Assembly: GCA_002356515.1 (NCBI GenBank)
Contig: AP017605.1
Location: 248,001 to 312,000, forward strand
Origin: Mesorhizobium loti
GTDB lineage: Bacteria; Pseudomonadota; Alphaproteobacteria; Rhizobiales; Rhizobiaceae
DNA length: 64,000 nt
Direction: 5' to 3'
Shown here: one piece after another, positions 26,387 to 35,134 of the stretch
How the letters are laid out: each line of letters starts with the position of its first letter
How positions within the stretch are numbered: the first letter of the stretch is position 1
The notes under the pieces: generated by a model
Seen by the model: only the letters and a program-made list of their open reading frames with translations
What the model was told of the DNA's origin: nothing
Databases searched by the model: none
Position numbers and translations under genes: made by a program

Positions 26387-27808
26387 TTGACCAACGAAAA
26401 CACATTGCCCGGCAACGACACCGCGGAACTCACCGGTTTCGCAGCGCTGGGAATTACCGGTGCGCTGCTCAAGGCCACCCACAATGCCGGCTTCACCGAG
26501 CCGAAGCCGATCCAGATGCAGGCCATCCCGCCGCAGCTGGAAGGCCGTGACATTTTCGGCATCGCGCAGACGGGCTCCGGCAAGACCGCGGCCTTTGCGC
26601 TGCCGATCCTGTCGAAGATCATCGCGCTCGGCACCAAGCGCCGTGCCAAGACGGCCCGTGCGCTCATCCTGGCGCCGACGCGCGAACTTGCCGTGCAGAT
26701 CGAAGACACCATCAAGATCCTCGCAAAAGGCCAGCATGTCTCCACCGCACTGGTGCTGGGCGGCGTCTCGCGCTTCAGCCAGGTGAAGAAGGTTGCTCCT
26801 GGCGTCGACATCCTGATTGCCACGCCCGGCCGTTTGACCGACCTGGTGCGCGAGGGCGACCTCATCCTCTCCGACACCAAATGGCTGGTTCTGGACGAGG
26901 GCGACCGCATGCTCGACATGGGCTTCATCAACGACGTCAAGCGCATCGCCAAGGCGACCGCGCCCGACCGCCAGACGGCGCTGTTCTCGGCCACCATGCC
27001 GGACGAGATCGCCGAACTGGCCAAGGGTCTCTTGAAGAACCCCGTCCGCATCGAAGTCTCGCCGCAAAGCACCGCGGCGGCCGAGATCGTGCAGGGTGTC
27101 GTCTTCGCCCGCACCAAGCAGAAGCGTCAGGTTCTGTCGACCATGCTCGCCGATGAGGCGATGAAGTCCGTCATCATCTTTTCGCGCACCAAGCATGGCG
27201 CCGACCGGGTGACCAAGGACCTCGAACGCGATGGTTTCAAGGCCGCCGTCATCCATGGCAACAAGTCGCAGAACGCCCGTCAGAAGGCGCTCAACGATTT
27301 CCGTGAGGGATCGGTGCGCATTCTCGTCGCGACCGACATCGCGGCGCGCGGCATCGACGTGCCCGGCATCAGCCATGTCGTGAATTTCGACCTGCCGGAC
27401 GAGGCCGAAAGCTATGTCCACCGCATCGGCCGCACCGGCCGCAACGGCATGGACGGCATCGCGATCACGCTTTGCGATCCTTCGGAAAACAGCAAGCTGC
27501 GCCAGGTCGAGCGCATCATCCGCACCAAGCTGCCGATCGTTGCCGACCATCTCGGCAGCCCCGATCCGCAGCGCAATCCGGCTGAAAAGAACGAGCGCTT
27601 CGAGCCGGCCAATGATCGCAACGACCGCAATGGCCGTCGCGACGGCAGGCGGCCGGGCGGTGAGAACAAGGGCAACGGCTTTGGCAAGAAGCGCTTCGGC
27701 GACAAGCCGGCCTTCGCCGGTGAGCGCAAGCCGGAAGGCGCCAAGCCCTTCAAGGGCAACAACAAACGCCGCTTCGGCGGCAAGCGTCCGGCGGCGCGCG
27801 CTGCCTAA
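26387..27808 (+). CDS. DEAD-box-family ATP-dependent RNA helicase (RhlE-like) with motif II written DEGD
   Basis: 473 residues from a TTG at 26387 (GAAAGAAG upstream). Helicase motifs appear in order: Q motif EPKPIQMQAIPPQ, motif I QTGSGKT (about 61-67), PTRELAVQ, TPGRLTDL, motif II DEGD (about 170-173) where DEAD is expected, motif III SATMP, and HRIGRTGR. The last 80 residues are basic, rich in Arg, Asn and Gly (NDRNDRNGRRDGRRPGG), typical of RNA-binding tails. It remodels structured RNA, probably in ribosome assembly or mRNA decay, in the cytoplasm. Confidence 0.92.
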   Translation: MTNENTLPGNDTAELTGFAALGITGALLKATHNAGFTEPKPIQMQAIPPQLEGRDIFGIAQTGSGKTAAFALPILSKIIALGTKRRAKTARALILAPTRELAVQIEDTIKILAKGQHVSTALVLGGVSRFSQVKKVAPGVDILIATPGRLTDLVREGDLILSDTKWLVLDEGDRMLDMGFINDVKRIAKATAPDRQTALFSATMPDEIAELAKGLLKNPVRIEVSPQSTAAAEIVQGVVFARTKQKRQVLSTMLADEAMKSVIIFSRTKHGADRVTKDLERDGFKAAVIHGNKSQNARQKALNDFREGSVRILVATDIAARGIDVPGISHVVNFDLPDEAESYVHRIGRTGRNGMDGIAITLCDPSENSKLRQVERIIRTKLPIVADHLGSPDPQRNPAEKNERFEPANDRNDRNGRRDGRRPGGENKGNGFGKKRFGDKPAFAGERKPEGAKPFKGNNKRRFGGKRPAARAA

Positions 27809-27868
27809 ACGAAGCGTCGTGACGATTGGCCAAGCCTTGGCGCCTGGCTGGTTGCCTGACCGATAGAG

Positions 27869-27905
27869 AAAGGGCGGTTGAAGCGATGCTTCAGCCGCCC
27901 TTTTT
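27869..27905. terminator. Terminator between convergent helicase and hydrolase genes
   Basis: AGGGCGG-T-TGAAGC / GCTTCA-G-CCGCCCT form a stem with one G-T pair and a GAT loop, preceded by AAA and followed by five T. It lies 60 bases after the helicase stop and 12 before the end of the minus-strand hydrolase. Confidence 0.88.
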
Positions 27906-27916
27906 GTCTCCGAACC

Positions 27917-28903
27917 TTACTTCGCGACCGCCTCGATCCAGACGGCAATCCGTTGCGCCAGGAAGGCCGTGGTCGACGGCGACAGCGCGTCGCCTGCGAT
28001 GACGTGATTGTCGGGATCGCCAGTGCTTTCGATCGGGACCAGCTCATGCGCGCCACCCCAGCGCCCGGCGATCTCACGCGTGCGGTCCGGCCGCACCACT
28101 TTGTCCATATCCGAGAAGATGAACAAAGCCGGGATATCAGCCTTCTCCACCGGCGCGCCATAGGCAAGTTCCGTCAGCGCCTGCATCGGCAGCGTCGCGG
28201 CAACCGGATATTTGGTGGTCCAGAATTTCTCGTGCAGCGCGTTGCGCGCCACGAAACTGCGCTCCTTGCCGATCACCAGTTCGGCAATCTGCTTGCCCCA
28301 CGGCATGGTCAGGAGCTCGGCGCCGGATGCCTTGACGCCGAAATTGGGCGAGATGAACGCAATCGCCGCCACCCCATCCGATGCACCGGGCTGTGTTGCC
28401 GCCCATGCCGCCAGCGAGCCGCCGGTCGAGGTCGAGATGACGACCACCTTGTCGCCGATCGCCCGGCCGATGGCGAGCGCTTCCTCATAGTCGTTGATCC
28501 AGGAATTGATGCTGCCTTGCGCCATTGCCGCGCCGTCCTGCCCGTGACCGGTGAGGCGGGTGTAGAAGAGGTTGGCGTCGAGCTGGTCGGCCACGTCGTC
28601 GGGCAGGGGGCGGACCTCGCCCTTCGAAGCCGAGAAGCCGTGGATATAGACGATCGACAGCGGCGTCTTGGCATGCACCATCGGGTTGGCCCAGACGATC
28701 TCCTTCTCCAGCCCGTCGCGGATACCGGGCACGGCAGCTTCCACCTTTGCCACATAGGCCTGCGGATCGTCACCGATGACGGACGGATCGAAGCGGATCG
28801 TGGCGTCTACGGGAACGCGTGGGCCGAAGACGAAAGCCAGAGCAAGAACGGCGATCAGGCCCAGCACAGCAAGCACGATCCGTCGCCCCATTGCAGACTC
28901 CAC
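27917..28903 (-). CDS. Membrane-anchored alpha/beta hydrolase
   Basis: 328 residues. One N-terminal hydrophobic segment (about 9-28: VLAVLGLIAVLALAFVFG) suggests a membrane anchor or uncleaved signal. The fold is shown by IVYIHGFSASKGE (oxyanion loop), the nucleophile region VVISTSTGGSLAAW and a possible acid/histidine pair FIFSDMDKVV and DNHVIAGDAL. The nucleophile elbow reads S-T-S-T-G instead of G-X-S-X-G, a mild departure. Substrate unknown. It is the downstream gene after an SDR on the same strand, separated by about 80 bases. Confidence 0.8.
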   Translation of the reverse strand: MESAMGRRIVLAVLGLIAVLALAFVFGPRVPVDATIRFDPSVIGDDPQAYVAKVEAAVPGIRDGLEKEIVWANPMVHAKTPLSIVYIHGFSASKGEVRPLPDDVADQLDANLFYTRLTGHGQDGAAMAQGSINSWINDYEEALAIGRAIGDKVVVISTSTGGSLAAWAATQPGASDGVAAIAFISPNFGVKASGAELLTMPWGKQIAELVIGKERSFVARNALHEKFWTTKYPVAATLPMQALTELAYGAPVEKADIPALFIFSDMDKVVRPDRTREIAGRWGGAHELVPIESTGDPDNHVIAGDALSPSTTAFLAQRIAVWIEAVAK

Positions 28904-28984
28904 GCAACAACAACAAACCTATGGTGGTGGCCATGACCAGGCAACGGCCGTCCGGGCAACCACACCACCAATCCTGTGGGCATC

Positions 28985-29806
28985 CTATATGTTGGGCGGC
29001 TTGCGCTCGTAATGCAGCGGCCTTGCCTTCCAGCTGGTCGTCAAGATGATCACCCACCGGGTGATCGGCCTGGGCAACAAAGCGAGAAACTTCAGCGGCC
29101 AGCTCGTGCGGTATGGAAAGGTGACTTCGAAGCCACCGGACTTAATTGCCTTCACCATGCGGCGCGTCGCCCGGCTGACCGGCATCAGGCCCGGCATCGG
29201 CAGCATGTTCTTTTCGGTCAGCGGCGTGTCGACAAAACCGGGGTTTATCACCTGGACGCGGATGTTCATCTTGTCGAAGTCATATTTCAGCGACTCGGCC
29301 AAGATGTTGATCGCCGCCTTGGTGCCGCCATAGGCGGCCGTGGTCGGCCAGCCGAAATAGGCGGTGACCGATCCGACGAGCACGACATGGCCGCGCGATC
29401 GCACGCGCATATGCTCCACAACCGGCACCAGCCCGTTGATGATGCCGAAATAGTTGACCTCGAAGGACTTGCGAAAGTCGCTGACGACGAGAGCCTCTCC
29501 AGGCGTCGAAATGTAGTTCCCCGCATTGAAGACGGCGAGCACGATCGGGCCGAGCTCCTTCTCGATCGCGGCGACCGTTCTTGCCATGCGCGGTTCGTCG
29601 GTGACATCGCAGGGAAAAGCCTTGACGCTGCCCGGCATCTGCGCGGTCTCGACGATGAGCGTGTCGATCGGATCGTCGTCCAGTGCCGTTACCGCCACCG
29701 CATAGCCCTGGGATGCCAGATCCCTGGCCAGCGAGCGGCCAATGCCGCTCGAGCCGCCCGTGACCCAGGCGACGCCGTGTTTCGGATCGGCCCGATAGAG
29801 TGTCAT
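28985..29806 (-). CDS. Short-chain dehydrogenase/reductase
   Basis: 273 residues with the classical SDR order: nucleotide-binding TGGSSGIGRSLA at about 17-28, NAG at about 94-96, catalytic Ser in GSVTAYFG, and YGGTK supplying the Tyr and Lys (YxxxK), then INPGFVDTPLT. The hydrophobic C-terminal tail (WPLKFLALLPRPITRWVIIL) may dock on the membrane, as in SDRs acting on lipids. The substrate is unknown. It is upstream of the hydrolase on the same strand. Confidence 0.9.
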   Translation of the reverse strand: MTLYRADPKHGVAWVTGGSSGIGRSLARDLASQGYAVAVTALDDDPIDTLIVETAQMPGSVKAFPCDVTDEPRMARTVAAIEKELGPIVLAVFNAGNYISTPGEALVVSDFRKSFEVNYFGIINGLVPVVEHMRVRSRGHVVLVGSVTAYFGWPTTAAYGGTKAAINILAESLKYDFDKMNIRVQVINPGFVDTPLTEKNMLPMPGLMPVSRATRRMVKAIKSGGFEVTFPYRTSWPLKFLALLPRPITRWVIILTTSWKARPLHYERKPPNI

Positions 29807-30020
29807 GCTGCGCCCTGCCGAGTTTGTTGGTGCCTTGCTCTAGCGGTCAGGAAATCGAATGAAAAGAGTGCTTTTCGACCGCAGACACAAATGAGCTGTG
29901 CGATATCGAGCCCGGTCTAGATCGCAGTGCCTGAAATGCGACTGGACCAGACGAATTCTTGCCTTGAAACCGAAGCTTCGGGTTTCTAGGGTTTCGGCGC
30001 ACGCACACAAGGAATCCCGA

Positions 30021-31055
30021 ATGCCCCGTTCTGTGATCGACGCGATCGGCAACACGCCTCTGATCCGCCTCAACAAAGCTTCCGAAGAAACCGGCTGCGA
30101 GATCCTGGGCAAGGCCGAATTCATGAATCCGGGGCAATCGGTCAAGGATCGCGCCGGCCTGTTCATCATCCGGGACGCCGAACAGCGCGGCCTGTTGAAG
30201 CCGGGCGGTGTCATCGTCGAGGGGACGGCCGGCAACACCGGCATCGGGCTGACGCTGGTCGCCAAGGCGCTGGGTTATCGCACGGTCATCGTCATTCCCG
30301 ATACGCAGAGCCAGGAAAAGAAGGACACCATCCGGTTGCTCGGTGCCGAGCTGATCGAGGTGCCGGCGGTGCCCTACAAGAACCCCAACAACTACGTGAA
30401 ACTGTCGGGACGGCTGGCCGAACAGATGGCCAGGAGCGAGCCGAACGGTGCCATCTGGGCCAACCAGTTCGACAATGTCGCCAACCGAGATGGACATATC
30501 CGCACCACGGCCGAGGAAATCTGGGCTCAGACCGGCGGCAAGGTCGACGGTTTCGTCTCGTCGGTCGGTTCCGGCGGCACGCTGGCCGGCGTTGCTTTCG
30601 GGCTGAAAGCCAGGAGCAAGGATGTGAAGATTGCGCTCGCTGATCCGCTGGGCGCCGCGCTCTACAGTTTCTACACCAGTGGCGAGTTGAAATCCGAGGG
30701 CAGTTCGATCACCGAAGGCATCGGGCAGGGGCGCATCACCGCCAATCTCGAAGGGTTCAGACCGGACTTCTCCTTCCAGATCAAGGACGAGGACGCGCTG
30801 CCGATCGTCTTCGACCTCATCCAGGAAGAGGGCCTGTGCGTCGGCGGCTCGACCGGCATCAACATTGCCGGCGCCATCCGGCTGGCCAGGGAATTGGGTC
30901 CTGGCCACACCATCGTGACCATTCTTTGCGACTACGGCACGCGCTACCAGTCGAAGCTGTTCAACCCGGAATTCCTGCGCGAGAAGAACCTGCCTGTACC
31001 GGGCTGGATGGAGCTGCAGAGCAAGATTTCGGTGCCTTTCGAAAAGGTTGCGTGA
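30021..31055 (+). CDS. cysK: Cysteine synthase A-type PLP enzyme
   Basis: 344 residues from the ATG at 30021. It makes cysteine from O-acetylserine and sulfide. Hallmarks: AIGNTPLIRLNKA at the N-terminus, the PLP lysine in NPGQSVKDRAG, the substrate loop EGTAGNTGIGL, the phosphate loop VGSGGTLAG, and GGSTGINIAGA. It is slightly longer than E. coli CysK and the TAGNTGIG loop differs a little from TSGNTG, so a different acceptor is possible. A GAAACC/GGTTTC hairpin lies in the leader near 29966-29986. The stop overlaps the next ATG by one base. Confidence 0.92.
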   Translation: MPRSVIDAIGNTPLIRLNKASEETGCEILGKAEFMNPGQSVKDRAGLFIIRDAEQRGLLKPGGVIVEGTAGNTGIGLTLVAKALGYRTVIVIPDTQSQEKKDTIRLLGAELIEVPAVPYKNPNNYVKLSGRLAEQMARSEPNGAIWANQFDNVANRDGHIRTTAEEIWAQTGGKVDGFVSSVGSGGTLAGVAFGLKARSKDVKIALADPLGAALYSFYTSGELKSEGSSITEGIGQGRITANLEGFRPDFSFQIKDEDALPIVFDLIQEEGLCVGGSTGINIAGAIRLARELGPGHTIVTILCDYGTRYQSKLFNPEFLREKNLPVPGWMELQSKISVPFEKVA

Positions 31056-31798
31056 TGGCGCACAAGACGGAAGCGCTGTTTCGCGACGATGCCTATCTCA
31101 GCACGGCGGACGCGACGGTCGTTGCCGTCAATGATCGCGGCGGCATCATTTTCGATCGGACGATCTTCTACGCCACCTCGGGCGGCCAGCCAGGCGATAC
31201 CGGCTATCTCGAACGCGCCGATGGCAGCCGCATCGCAATTGCGGCCACCATCACGGGTGAGACCAAGGACGAGATCATCCATGTGCCGGCGCCGGAGCAG
31301 GCGGCACTGGCGCTAGGCGAGAAGATCAAACTCGCGATCGACTGGGAGCGCCGGCATCTCCTGATGCGCATGCACGCGGCCTGCCACCTGCTTACAGTCG
31401 TTTGCCCATTTCCGATCACGGGTGCGGCGGTTTCCGAGGATGACAGCCGCGTCGATTTCGACATTCCGGACGCCAGCTTCTCGAAGGAAGAGGTGACCGC
31501 GCGCCTGATGGATCTGGTGCGCGCCGATCATCCGATTTTCACCAGGCTGATCAGCGATGAGGAACTCGCCGCGAATCCCGGCCTGGTGAAGTCGAAGAAC
31601 GTCCGGCCGCCGGTCGGCACTGGCAAGATCCGCCTTGTCTGCATCGGTGACAATGCTTCGGTGGACAGCCAGCCCTGTGGCGGCACGCATGTCAAAAGCA
31701 CTGGCGAAATCGGTGAAATCCACATCGGCAAGATCGAAAAGAAGGGCCGCGAAAACCGGCGCTTCCGCATCCGCTTCGGCCCGATGCCGGCGGCCTGA
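31055..31798 (+). CDS. alaX: AlaX-type trans-editing alanyl-tRNA deacylase
   Basis: 247 residues; the ATG uses the last base of the cysK stop (TGATG), so the genes are coupled. AlaX proteins hydrolyse mischarged Ser- or Gly-tRNA(Ala). Visible are the TSGGQPGDTG block, the zinc-binding histidines in MHAACHLL (HxxxH), and the second pair in SQPCGGTHVKSTGEIG (CxxxH). The length fits the medium AlaX class, covering only the editing domain of AlaRS. Pairing with a serine-derived cysteine pathway is unusual and may reflect control of serine-related mischarging. Confidence 0.9.
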   Translation: MAHKTEALFRDDAYLSTADATVVAVNDRGGIIFDRTIFYATSGGQPGDTGYLERADGSRIAIAATITGETKDEIIHVPAPEQAALALGEKIKLAIDWERRHLLMRMHAACHLLTVVCPFPITGAAVSEDDSRVDFDIPDASFSKEEVTARLMDLVRADHPIFTRLISDEELAANPGLVKSKNVRPPVGTGKIRLVCIGDNASVDSQPCGGTHVKSTGEIGEIHIGKIEKKGRENRRFRIRFGPMPAA

Positions 31799-31849
31799 GG
31801 TCAGACAGTGGTCGGCCTGCTACAATTCTTCAGGCGGCCGTGAGACACC

Positions 31850-32713
31850 TTACGCAAGGTGTCGGAAACTGGAAGGCGGTCTCTCCACCCAGGCTTCGAT
31901 CTGCTCGGTGACGAACTTCGCCGCCTGATGGTGGATGAAATGACCGGCGCCGGGCAGAGCTATCAGCGCGGTCACATTGTCGACCTCGCGGTACGTGCCA
32001 TCGAAAGCGCTGACGGGAACATAGGGATCGTCGGTGCCAAACAGGACCAGGGTCGGTGCCTTGACGAGTGGCAATTGCCCCAGACTTGGCACCTTGCCGA
32101 GCGGAATGTTGGCTCTGTAATAACCCAGCATTGCTTCCGGACTGGATCGCCGCAGCGAGTCCGTCAGCGCCTGCCTATCCTGCGGATCGGCGACCCAGGT
32201 AGCAAGGTCGTCGATGTTCAGCATCTGGGCTGCGCCGGGTACCTGGAAGCTGCGTATGTAGGCGATCATCTCGGCATTGGCCGGATCGGCAATGGCGTTG
32301 AGATGATTGCGCGGATGCGGCGTCGACAGCAGGACGAGATGGCGCACGACCTGCGGCGCGCGTATGGCAAGCCACCATGCAACGATGCCACCCCAGTCGT
32401 GGCCGACAATGGCGGCCTGGGTCAGCTTTTCCGCGGCCAGAACGGCCAGCACGTCGTTGACCAGGTTTGCCAGCACATAGTTGCCGTAGCCCTGCGGCGC
32501 ATCGCTTTGCCCATAGCCCCGCAGGTCGGGCGCAATCACGCGGTAGCGGCCGCAAAGTGCTTCCAACTGCCGGCGCCAACCCATGCCGTGATCCGGAAAG
32601 CCGTGCAGAAACACAATCGGCGGGCCAGAGCCCGCCGCCGTGTAGTGCAGTTTGACGTTGCCGTTTACGGCAAACTTCGATTCAAACGCCACTTCCAGTT
32701 CAGTCAATTGCAA
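31850..32713 (-). CDS. Alpha/beta hydrolase, epoxide hydrolase type
   Basis: 287 residues. HGFPDHGMGWRRQ forms the oxyanion loop, DLRGYGQSD follows, and the nucleophile elbow is GHDWGG with Asp as nucleophile, the mark of epoxide hydrolases and related dehalogenases. The acid is probably in FGTDDPYVP and the histidine in GAGHFIHHQ. It may open an epoxide or cleave a small ester; substrate unknown. Its stop overlaps a short hairpin at 31844-31863. Confidence 0.87.
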   Translation of the reverse strand: MQLTELEVAFESKFAVNGNVKLHYTAAGSGPPIVFLHGFPDHGMGWRRQLEALCGRYRVIAPDLRGYGQSDAPQGYGNYVLANLVNDVLAVLAAEKLTQAAIVGHDWGGIVAWWLAIRAPQVVRHLVLLSTPHPRNHLNAIADPANAEMIAYIRSFQVPGAAQMLNIDDLATWVADPQDRQALTDSLRRSSPEAMLGYYRANIPLGKVPSLGQLPLVKAPTLVLFGTDDPYVPVSAFDGTYREVDNVTALIALPGAGHFIHHQAAKFVTEQIEAWVERPPSSFRHLA

Positions 32714-32758
32714 TCCATTCGACGCCGCGGTCCGAACTCGGCAGCCCGAACCGCTAGG

Positions 32759-33703
32759 TTACATCTTGACTTCGAGGCGCAGGAACGGCCCGTTGAACGT
32801 CTGGGTGCTCTTATCGGAGAGCTGGAGAAGATTGTGCCACTGCTCGACCCGATAGCCAGCAGTGAACGTGGTGTTGTCCCATGGCTTGAAAGTCACGCCA
32901 CCGGAAAGGTCGACATTGGTCACCACTTCGCTGGAATGCTGGCTTTCGCTTGCATTGATGGTCTGATCGATCGGATCAGGCGGGATAGCGCCCGGATCGT
33001 GCTGCGTCGCGCTCAGGCTGATCTTGTTCGTGCGCCGGCCCCACATGGCCGAACCGGAAACCGCGCCAGTCAGACCCCATGTCTCGCCCAAGGGATAATA
33101 GACTTCTGCGCCGAGGCGAGGACCGATGCCGTAAAATTCGGACGAGCCGAGCTTGTCGGCGCTGCCGGACTTGTCCGCCGGATTATCCCGGGTAATGCCT
33201 TCGTGCAGGCTGATTTCCTCCTTGGAGTGCAGCAGCCGCAAGCCGCCGAAGAAGCGGATGTCGGCGCTTTGTGCCTGGACGTGCTTGCCGATATCGAAGT
33301 CCAACGTCTGAAAATTGTAGCTGTTTCCAAACGAAAGATTGACGTTGCCGGGGTCGCTGCCCGTTATCGGTATGTCAAAACTGGTGTCATTATCCTGCCC
33401 TGCATGAAAGGACCCGGCGAGGCGCCAGTCGACATCCGGAGAAATCGCTTTGGTCAGCGCGACCGATCCATAGAGATCGCCAAAGCCGTTGTTGCTGCCT
33501 AGTTTGTCCGTGGTGTCACCAAGCTTGTCGACGTTGGACTGATAGACCGCGCCTTCGAAGGCAATCTTGATGCGGGAATCGACCACTGCTGGATCAATTG
33601 CCTGCGCATCGGCGGCATGGGCCGCAACCACACCAACAGATGTCACCGAAGCAGCCGACGCTGCAACAGTAGCAAGAAGCTTGCTTGAAACGTGATTTCG
33701 CAT
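32759..33703 (-). CDS. Outer-membrane beta-barrel protein, Lpg1974-like
   Basis: 314 residues with a long signal peptide ending near AAHAADAQA. The rest has no long hydrophobic helix but many alternating strands (DWRLAGSFHAGQD, FFGGLRLLHSKEE, FYGIGPRLGAEVYYPLG, FTAGYRVEQWHNLL) and ends in a terminal strand GPFLRLEVKM, as expected of a beta-barrel. The FYGIGPRLG block fits the Lpg1974 pore-forming family. The transported molecule is unknown. It is divergent from the P450 gene with 218 bases between. Confidence 0.75.
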   Translation of the reverse strand: MRNHVSSKLLATVAASAASVTSVGVVAAHAADAQAIDPAVVDSRIKIAFEGAVYQSNVDKLGDTTDKLGSNNGFGDLYGSVALTKAISPDVDWRLAGSFHAGQDNDTSFDIPITGSDPGNVNLSFGNSYNFQTLDFDIGKHVQAQSADIRFFGGLRLLHSKEEISLHEGITRDNPADKSGSADKLGSSEFYGIGPRLGAEVYYPLGETWGLTGAVSGSAMWGRRTNKISLSATQHDPGAIPPDPIDQTINASESQHSSEVVTNVDLSGGVTFKPWDNTTFTAGYRVEQWHNLLQLSDKSTQTFNGPFLRLEVKM

Positions 33704-33921
33704 TTTTCCCCGCCTGGAAACAAATCAATAGTTATTAGCCCACTCGCACATTACCGCAGCGGTACCCCGCGAGATAGCTGTTATAATAATTTGCTCGGCA
33801 GTGTTACGCGTTTGCCACAGATGGCTTTTTCTCCCCGAGAATCAAATAAGATAGCCGCGGGTTTTGTAGGCGAATGTTAGCGCGACGCCTGTGGCGTTCG
33901 GGACTGCCGGGGGGAGCATTG
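33704..33921. promoter_or_regulatory. AT-rich divergent region between the outer-membrane protein and P450 genes, with a TATAAT box
   Basis: A consensus -10 hexamer TATAAT is at 33782-33787 on the plus strand, in an AT-rich stretch unlike the flanks, but no good -35 is found 17 bases upstream. It could drive the P450 gene with activator help. Confidence 0.35.
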
Positions 33922-35124
33922 ATGGACAATCAGGCGCAGATCGAAAGCGTTCTCAACAACCTCGTCTATGCACTTTTTGCCCAAAGCGGGCAGATGGAAA
34001 CGAATGGAAGGGCTGGCAGTCTCGGCAACCTGATTGTTTTCGACAACCCGGAAGCCGTTGACACCATCGTCAAGGCGCCGGAGCTCTTCCGCAAGAATTT
34101 CTCCCTGATCTCGGCTCTCGGTTTCAGCCGCTTCAACACCAATGGCGAGGATTGGTCGGTTCGGCGCGCCATCACCCAGGATACCTACCTGGCGGCAGCC
34201 AGGCCGGCGCAGCAGCACCCGATGGCAGAGCTCTACGCCGCCGGTCTTGCCGGGAGTGACGCAACGCTGCCCTCCATCCAGCAAGCTCTGTTCGCGGCGT
34301 CGATGACGATATTTTACCGGGCTTTCGGCCTTGTTCCCGATATGGCAGCGACGCTCTTGCTGCTCGACAGGGTCCGCGACGTGCTGAGGCGCCTCCAATA
34401 TTATTCCTGGGTATCGCCGACGAGCGTCGAGCGCACGAATGTCATCCAGGAAGCCCGCGCGGTTGTTGCCGATTTCACATCGCTGCTGATGGCGGACTCC
34501 CGGGCGGCCGCTGAGATGGACCGCTTCAGGGATCTGGCCTCCGACCTGGAGGACTTCTCACCGGTGGAGGAGTTCGTCATGAATTTCTTCGCTGGCGTCG
34601 AGACGACGGTGACCACCGCGCTTTGGGTGATCGATCGGCTGGGTGCCAACCTGCAGGTGCAGGAGCGTATCCATGCGGAGGTTCTCTCGGGCGAGGCACA
34701 AACGCCGTACACCGATTGCATGATCAACGAGACGATGCGCTATTTCCCGCCGATACCGTTCCTGACCCGGGAAGTCGGCGCCGATACGGTTCTCGACGGC
34801 CAGAAACTCTATGCCGGGCAACTGATCATGGTATCGATCGTCGGCGTGCACCAGAATCCAGCCTTCTGGTCAAACCCGCGTGTCTTCGACGCCAGCCGCA
34901 GGGAATTCCTCGAGAACAGCTTTGATCGACGGGCCTTTATTCCCTTCCTTACCGGACCGCGCATGTGTGGTGGCGCGCGCCTCGGCCGGCTGGAAGTCAG
35001 GGAGGCGGTCCTCGCCATTGTGCGGCAGTTCGCTTTCAGCCGGGCCGACGATGTGATCCGGTTCGACTATGCGTTGGCCTTGCGCCCGGCGCAGGGGTCT
35101 TCGGTCAGTGTTTCGAGGCGATGA
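33922..35124 (+). CDS. Cytochrome P450
   Basis: 400 residues from the ATG at 33922 (GGGGGAG upstream). It is a soluble haem-thiolate monooxygenase. Landmarks: the I-helix oxygen-binding site AGVETT (about residues 224-229), the ExxR pair Glu270/Arg273 in INETMRYFPP, and the haem loop FLTGPRMCGGARLG with Cys349. No ferredoxin or reductase gene lies nearby, so redox partners are elsewhere. Substrate is unknown. It converges on a three-gene operon including a sulfotransferase only ten bases away, suggesting a shared pathway. Confidence 0.93.
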   Translation: MDNQAQIESVLNNLVYALFAQSGQMETNGRAGSLGNLIVFDNPEAVDTIVKAPELFRKNFSLISALGFSRFNTNGEDWSVRRAITQDTYLAAARPAQQHPMAELYAAGLAGSDATLPSIQQALFAASMTIFYRAFGLVPDMAATLLLLDRVRDVLRRLQYYSWVSPTSVERTNVIQEARAVVADFTSLLMADSRAAAEMDRFRDLASDLEDFSPVEEFVMNFFAGVETTVTTALWVIDRLGANLQVQERIHAEVLSGEAQTPYTDCMINETMRYFPPIPFLTREVGADTVLDGQKLYAGQLIMVSIVGVHQNPAFWSNPRVFDASRREFLENSFDRRAFIPFLTGPRMCGGARLGRLEVREAVLAIVRQFAFSRADDVIRFDYALALRPAQGSSVSVSRR

Positions 35125-35134
35125 GGCGCCAGCG

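Noticed and set aside
31844..31863. Hairpin GACACCTT-ACGC-AAGGTGTC as terminator of alaX
   Set aside because: It overlaps the end of the convergent hydrolase coding region and has no T tract.
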